Below, one piece after another: positions 58,888 through 64,000 of a DNA stretch of 64,000 nt (position 1 is the first letter of the stretch; every line of letters starts with the position of its first letter). This stretch comes from Patiria miniata (Eukaryota > Echinodermata > Asteroidea > Valvatida > Asterinidae), in NCBI RefSeq assembly GCF_015706575.1, contig NW_024037076.1, positions 6,916,777 to 6,980,776 of the forward strand, read 5' to 3'. The notes under the pieces were generated by a model that saw only the letters and a list, made by a program, of their open reading frames with translations, searched no databases and was not told the DNA's origin. A program made the position numbers and the translations under genes.

Positions 58888-60135
58888 CTTTGGAGTTGTT
58901 ACGATTAATTAATTGTTACGGGCACAACCCGACCACTCTCTGTTATTGCGTTGATATTTTTTTTTTTTCTGGACAATACTTCTCTGCGGGTTTTCTCCTA
59001 AAACGATGTATGGTATGAACTTGTAACTTTCAACATATATCGCTCTCATCCCTAGTGGTGCATATTACTCTTGACATCATGATGACATCATCAGGTGTCA
59101 AATTACATGCAATTTTCATTGAAAAAAATGTCAATATTCTTTCACCTATAACTCTTGAACAAAGTGATCAATTATTTTCATACCTTGTAATCAGATAGAC
59201 CATTAATTGATAAACATTTTTTGTCCCGTGTGGACTAAATAGAGAATCGTGTTCTCTAAATAGAGAATCGTGTTCTCTAAATAGAGAATCGTGTTCGTTT
59301 TTTTCGTGAGGTTGTAGACTATGCATTGCGAAACATTTCTTGTCCCCGGACACAAAACCGCTTGACCTTTACTTCCGGTGATACCGGAAGTGCAATAGAA
59401 ATTGAATATAACTCTAAAACGGAAGCGTTTTACTTAAGACAAATACATTATGGAAGTGTTAAGCGAGGAATGCCAATCACAAAAACATAATTTTGACGTC
59501 ATCCCACGAAAGGGCACCCTCTAGCGGCACATCAAAAACAGTTTAATCATTTAAAATGTTAAACCCTCAATCAAATTTTTATGAAATTGCCCCTATTTAT
59601 TCTGTGAGCAACCACAAATGAATTTGCAAAGTTTCGTAATCATGTTGTCATCAGACTGTAAGTTACTGTAGGGAGAATTCAACAATGATCATTTTATTTT
59701 TAATTTAAATCCATCATATGATTGCTGTCTCATGACTTCCCCCCCCCCCCCCCAAATGACATCTGTTACACTTAATATTGACCTTTTGCTTCCAAATACT
59801 GTGACGTCATCAAACTGGAAGTTGGCTGTTAATTACATACACTTAATTTCCACATTTCCATGCGTTGTTTGTACTTAATGATAAACAAGTGTCCCCTTCC
59901 TTTTGTTGACGTCATCAAACTGGAAATAACATGTACGCGTACCTTTACTGAAATTTATCATACCCTGAAAAGACCCATTATTTTTGTACAAAATAATTGG
60001 TATTTGAAGTGTTAATGTTCTTGATCCTTTTTTATGACATAAACATATTTATAACTGAACTTGACAATGTCTATGAAATAGTTGTCTACCTGACCACTCT
60101 GCGTTTGTAACAACAAACGCGAACCTCTAGATTGT
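58888..60135 (+). mobile_element. Dispersed non-coding element, copy 2 (about 1.25 kb)
   Basis: Direct-orientation relative of 5186-6640. It differs by a three-fold 21-bp repeat at 59234-59296 and a 15-bp C run at 59739-59753. Ends in CAAACGCGAACCTCTAG like copy 1. Confidence 0.75.
59234..59296. repeat. 21-bp tandem repeat, three units
   Basis: CTAAATAGAGAATCGTGTTCT occurs three times in a row. The sister element has a single related unit at about 5752-5772. Confidence 0.9.
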
Positions 60136-60299
60136 TTATGCTCCGCTTTTTTTAAAGGGAGTGTACATCATTGGCTTTTGCTGTAATTTTCAGAAATGAA
60201 CTATTTGAGGGGTTAGTATAATAGATCAAATGTTGTTACACTGACGTGTGAAGTTTTGTGTTCGAAAATGCTGGAAAACCAAGAAAAAAGACAAACGTT

Positions 60300-60390
60300 C
60301 AAGTAGTCTGGTTCCCTGACTCCACTGAAGATGAAGTGGATCAATTTATAGATGCCGGAAAATTGTAAGGTAAGGGAACCAGTCTAGCTG
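60300..60390. repeat. Short hairpin with AGTCTGGTTCCC ends
   Basis: AGTAGTCTGGTTCCCTGA at 60303 is mirrored by GGGAACCAGTCTAGC about 55 bp later. The end motif is the one seen at 24551 and 25550, so this may be a shrunken member of that family. Confidence 0.5.
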
Positions 60391-60679
60391 GCCTGCACCC
60401 GTTCAGGAACATGTAACCAATAGCAAACAAAATTTGGACTGAAAAAATGGTAAATTTGGAGAAGTAGTTGAAAAATAGGTAGGTTTTTCCAACGGTGGTC
60501 GGCTGACCACCGTTGGAAATGTATACAAAAATACAACTTTCTTGAAAATGACTTCACACCAGGTGCCCTAATTTTACAGGATGCTTTACACTGTCATTTA
60601 CCAGCATCTTAGTAAGGTATTTTGTAAACACTTGGTAGTTTTATTTTTCGATGCTTGCAAATGTTGTATTTTCCCTTTA

Positions 60680-60982
60680 ATACTGCCCGCGATATCGATA
60701 GCGCCACGCGCGCCGCACCGACGGGAAAAAATACAGCGGTCTAACGACTTATACCCAAGTCTAGCTTGAGCGTGCCGAATACCGTATATCGACGCGACGC
60801 ACCTAGCTAGCTGTGCATATCTATGCACCCGGCCTGCATGCAGCTCTCGCCAGCCCTGCATAACACATACGAACTGTATCGGTGGGTATAACAAAATTTG
60901 AACGGATTTTCCCCCCAAATTGAGCCCCTTTCCGTCTGAAATACCTCTGGATGCCCTAAAGCGGACAATAAAATTGGACATT
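60680..60982 (+). promoter_or_regulatory. CpG-rich promoter-like region before the DDAH-like exon
   Basis: CpG density rises sharply (CGCCACGCGCGCCGCACCGA near 60701, then many CpGs to 60850) relative to the AT-rich surroundings, and it ends just before the ATG at 60983. Position and composition fit a promoter or 5' UTR; there is no direct evidence of a start site. Confidence 0.4.
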
Positions 60983-61336
60983 ATGGAGAATACGAAATCG
61001 TCTGGCAGTAGGCACATCCACAGCAACAGACCATTTCTGTACACAACGGGGATAGTCAGTCGGCTACCGGAAAGCCTGGCCACCAAAGAACAGGCGGCGA
61101 CGAGCAAGAAAGGTACCGGGACCGAGGAAGAGGAAGACGGCGGCTTAAACCTGGAGCTGGCCCGTCGACAACACGAGAAGTTCATCCTGACGCTGCGTAA
61201 ACTGAAGGTGGACCTGTCGGAGCTGGACGCAGACGAGGACCGGCCGTTCTGTTGTTATTTGGAGCACATGGCCGTAGTAAGGGATGGGGTGGCATTAATC
61301 GCTAGGCCCGGGGGTCGACTTGAAGAAGAGGCACAG
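60983..61336 (+). CDS. DDAH-like first exon with altered substrate-binding residues
   Basis: 118 codons from ATG 60983 to the donor CAG|GTAAAA, phase 0. It aligns with the same region as DDAH exons 1 and 2: TTGIVSRLPESL matches the VVRALPESL region, LELARRQHEKFILTLRKLK matches the A-R-A-E-R-Q-H region, and CCYLEHMAVV with ALIARPG matches VFVEDVAVV with ALITRPG. The intron present in the neighbouring DDAH between these parts is absent. Positions equal to human DDAH1 Asp73, Phe76, Asp79 and Arg98 are Phe, Tyr, His and Glu here. An acidic GTGTEEEEDGG insert lies before the helix. Downstream exons are not in the window. It is either a non-catalytic paralogue or an alternative start of the same gene. 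Confidence 0.75.
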
Positions 61337-62484
61337 GTAAAATTGTTCATTTAATTTAATACCGTGAACTGGTCCCTCACTCTCTGATTATTTTTGCAGA
61401 AAATACATGTAACTTTTGCAACCTACATGTAACTCCACTTTTTTCTTTATATCATCTCAGTGAAAGTCATTTATTGCAAAAATGGCGATAAGACATGAAT
61501 CTGGGACTGAGAAATATTCTAATTTTGTTAAGAAATTTATGCTTAAAAAAATTCTTGACTCGCAATAGACGTTTTTCTACTAAATTGCAGAACTGACTTT
61601 AACACAACATATTTTTCCATTTTGGGCTCTTGCACAAGTAACAAGCACTACACTTAACAACATGGACAGTGGATGTTTTTGGGTCTTCTTTTGGGGGGAA
61701 ATTTTTACTGTGACGAATCTTCGTCTGTGACTTCATATTCAGGAGACGAGAATCAAACTTAGCGTGCCTATTATCAGTAATTTCGGACTTTACTTCCCTA
61801 TAAAAAACAATCCTTAAGAGCCAAGAATCATAAAAAAACCAACAATATTCAGCAATAGTGTTTATTTGCATTCTGCAGCCATCTTGAAAATAGCGCCACC
61901 ATGTGACTTAATAAAGATAGAGGGGAACACATTGCCTGGTCGGCGCTGCGTGGAACGCTATGGAGTCAAATTATTTAAACAACATTTTGAAGGATTTCCA
62001 GTACAAAAGTGCTTCGTCCTCGTGTAAATACACTAAAAATTGTCACGACATTTCACATTCACCATGTTCACGAGTAAATTCACGCATACATTAAGTTGGC
62101 TGGGGTAATGTGCTTGCTACTTGGATACCATGTTCAATATTAACAAGGTTTTGTTTTGGTCACCATGGCAAATGAACTTTTATATTTATTTTTTCTATCA
62201 AAACAAGTTCTACTTTCCAACAAAGAAAAATAAGTCAAAATTGTACCATCTTCCAGTACATGTATTTAGGTATGTCCCTTTTAATCTGTTAATGGTTTAC
62301 TTTGTTTACTTCTTTGGTAAATTATGTAAACAACAATTAATTACAATACAATCACTAAAAACTACTTTTTATTTTAAATTTAAAAGAAGATATTTTTGAG
62401 AATACTTTTCTTATATATTTAATGCAAATTGATGGATATTCAGTAAATAGTGCATACCGTAGTACAGCTAAATGAGACATTGAG
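61337..62484. other. Intron after the DDAH-like exon
   Basis: AT-rich sequence. A 90-codon minus-strand open frame at 61599-61871 has no recognisable family. No further DDAH exon is seen. Confidence 0.4.
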
Positions 62485-63310
62485 ACACTAGGAGAAGGCA
62501 CACTTGCCACTCTACCCAAGCCAAAGAACACCCCTGCCCCCCGCCCACCAGCCAACCTCCGGCCGATAGCCCTGCTGAACAGCATAAAGAAAGATCCTGT
62601 CCATCATCACTCTACGCTGCATCAGAGACAAGATCGACCGTTGCACCGGACCATATTAAAGTGGTTTCAAAAGAGGCAGGAGCTGCGCAGACATTGTATG
62701 GGCGCAATGTATGCTGACCTCAGTAGTGATGACAAGGGGACTTCCACAAGATGGGCATTGATACATGTCACGAGCCTTCAATACCATCAAGCGGAAACGC
62801 ATCCTATTCCTAGATGTCCTACTACAAGCAGGCTGCAACGAAGAGGAACTAAGACAAGTAAGATCACTGTTAACAGAGATGAAGCTCGGGGTCTGTCTGG
62901 GTCACTGCTGGCCAAAGAGCCTTATCAGCAACCAGGCACTACCGGTAAGAACGAACTGTGCAACGAAGAACCCCTCTCATCAAAGGTCACAAAGCAAAGA
63001 GGGTCAGTGTTCATGGTGTTAGGCCATATATCCTACATTGTACGTATGGACCCTGACACACCCACTCGGAGCGCCTTAGACTTTGCTGTTACTGGTTCAC
63101 AAGCCTACAAACACTGACAAGGACGACATTGCTGGGTACAATACAAGCTGATCTCAAACGGGCCCCTCCGCACCGCAAGACAACCGCATTGCCTACGGCA
63201 CCCACGTCGAGACTGGGTTGCCAACACGACAGGACTTATTGCAACTGCAGGATGTCTTTAATCCGACTACCGCAGCTGCAGTACACAGTATACAGCCAAA
63301 TACAATAATT
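62485..63310 (+). mobile_element. LINE reverse transcriptase fragment, unassigned clade
   Basis: Reading pieces in several frames match the N-terminal part of a non-LTR reverse transcriptase: PPANLRPIALLNSIKK (about 62545), then SGFKRG, MSRAFNTIKRKRIL (62765 on) and LLQAGCNEEELRQVRSLL. A weak end region follows to about 63310. Frames change several times, so it is an old dead copy. The clade was not determined. Confidence 0.75.
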
Positions 63311-63719
63311 ATTTTTTGAACACTTTCCATGGCAATCATTTTTCTTAAAACGTTGGAGTTTCCTTCCTTGGGTACTTTTCAATGAAAGAACAAGAAAGGA
63401 GTAAGCATAAATTTAAAAAGTTGCAAAATAATTAACATTTAAAAATGTTTACTATGAACATTCATGCTTTTCCTGGAAAATTCAGTTGAACCAAGAAGGT
63501 GGCAAATTCCCTGTTGTGTACAGAAATTCCAAAAACCCTAATATTGAAATGTCTTCAGCAGTTCAGCTACGCTACATATGGTACATCTGCAAAATCTTAT
63601 GACACAAACGTTGTCTCGCATTCACGGTTACTGAGTAGATGTGGGGGGATAACGTCGGCCGATGAAAAAATTCATTTGCGCACCAGTTTTCATCAGTTGT
63701 GAAAATGTAAAATACCATT
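63311..63719. other. No feature recognised
   Basis: AT-rich non-coding sequence between the LINE fragment and the SINE-like repeat. Confidence 0.35.
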
Positions 63720-64000
63720 CAATAATAATAATAATAATGTCTTATATAGCGCACATATCTACCAACAATTAGGTACTCAAGGCGCTGGAGAATGTCTATT
63801 ATTAAAGAAAGGTAAAAAAAAGTTGATGAGAAATATGAGACCCATTTTATAGCACCTTATAATGGTTTTCAAGATGCTGTGGCGCATATTGCAGCCACTG
63901 CCAGAAACACCGGGGCAAACCCCTTCTCTTAGCGATAAGTGTTACTGGGTTCTTTAACGTGCATTACACAACACACGGGACCAACAGCTTTACATCCCAT
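63720..64000 (+). repeat. SINE-like dispersed repeat with (AAT)n, runs off the right edge
   Basis: Begins with an AAT run, then GTCTTATATAGCGCAC, GGTACTCAAGGCGCTGGAG and GAGAAATATGAGACCCAT, matching the inverted copy at 1-182. It continues with TGGGTTCTTTAACGTGCAT and TTTACATCCCAT words common in invertebrate SINE families. Confidence 0.6.

Overview
The window is eukaryotic nuclear DNA: split genes with GT-AG introns, several LINE clades, tRNA-type SINE remains, inverted-repeat DNA elements and long minisatellites. The protein-coding content (a nucleoporin NUP188 and dimethylarginine dimethylaminohydrolase, DDAH), the many poly-G/poly-C runs, and the CR1/L2-, RTE/Nimb-, Ty3/Gypsy- and BEL/Pao-type remnants fit a marine invertebrate. 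A lancelet (Branchiostoma) is my best guess, but the sequence alone does not prove it.

Region 1 (about 1-22,130, + strand) is the 3' part of NUP188. Fourteen exons, joined in consistent phases, give 674 codons plus a stop, roughly the C-terminal 40% of the usual protein. Its introns hold a 56-bp minisatellite (1091-2992), a 1.4-kb dispersed element (5186-6640), a 4.4-kb inverted-repeat element with a LINE inserted in it (about 8630-13075), a tRNA-like SINE head (15337-15406), a 39/41-bp minisatellite that grew out of the end of exon 8 and its splice donor (15739-17800), and a small inverted-repeat element (19165-19765).

Region 2 (about 22,130-27,200) is intergenic and packed with DNA-transposon debris and one retroelement integrase fragment. 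Region 3 (27,201-45,989) is an exact threefold tandem repeat of a 6,263-bp unit. Each unit carries, on the minus strand, a decayed Ty3/Gypsy-type pol and a decayed BEL/Pao-type pol 3' part, plus a hairpin element with two perfect NRF-1-type sites. The copies are almost identical and share the same decay, so they were duplicated after the element died, or the assembly has multiplied them. The right edge abuts an approximately 1.05-kb terminal-inverted-repeat element (45,982-47,040), followed by another Gypsy-type fragment and two LINE remnants (47,700-52,890).

Region 4 (50,206-64,000, + strand) holds the DDAH locus: two N-terminal exons of a canonical DDAH (50,206-50,363 and 54,392-54,548), and about 6 kb downstream a second DDAH-like first exon (60,983-61,336). 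In the second exon the same stretch is fused without an intron and the recognised substrate-binding positions are replaced. The catalytic C-terminal exons lie beyond the window or were not found. Between the two canonical exons sits a virus-like fossil with a TFIIB-like reading frame (about 53,100-54,240). The last 1.5 kb contains another LINE fragment and a SINE-like repeat that also occurs, inverted, at the first bases of the window.
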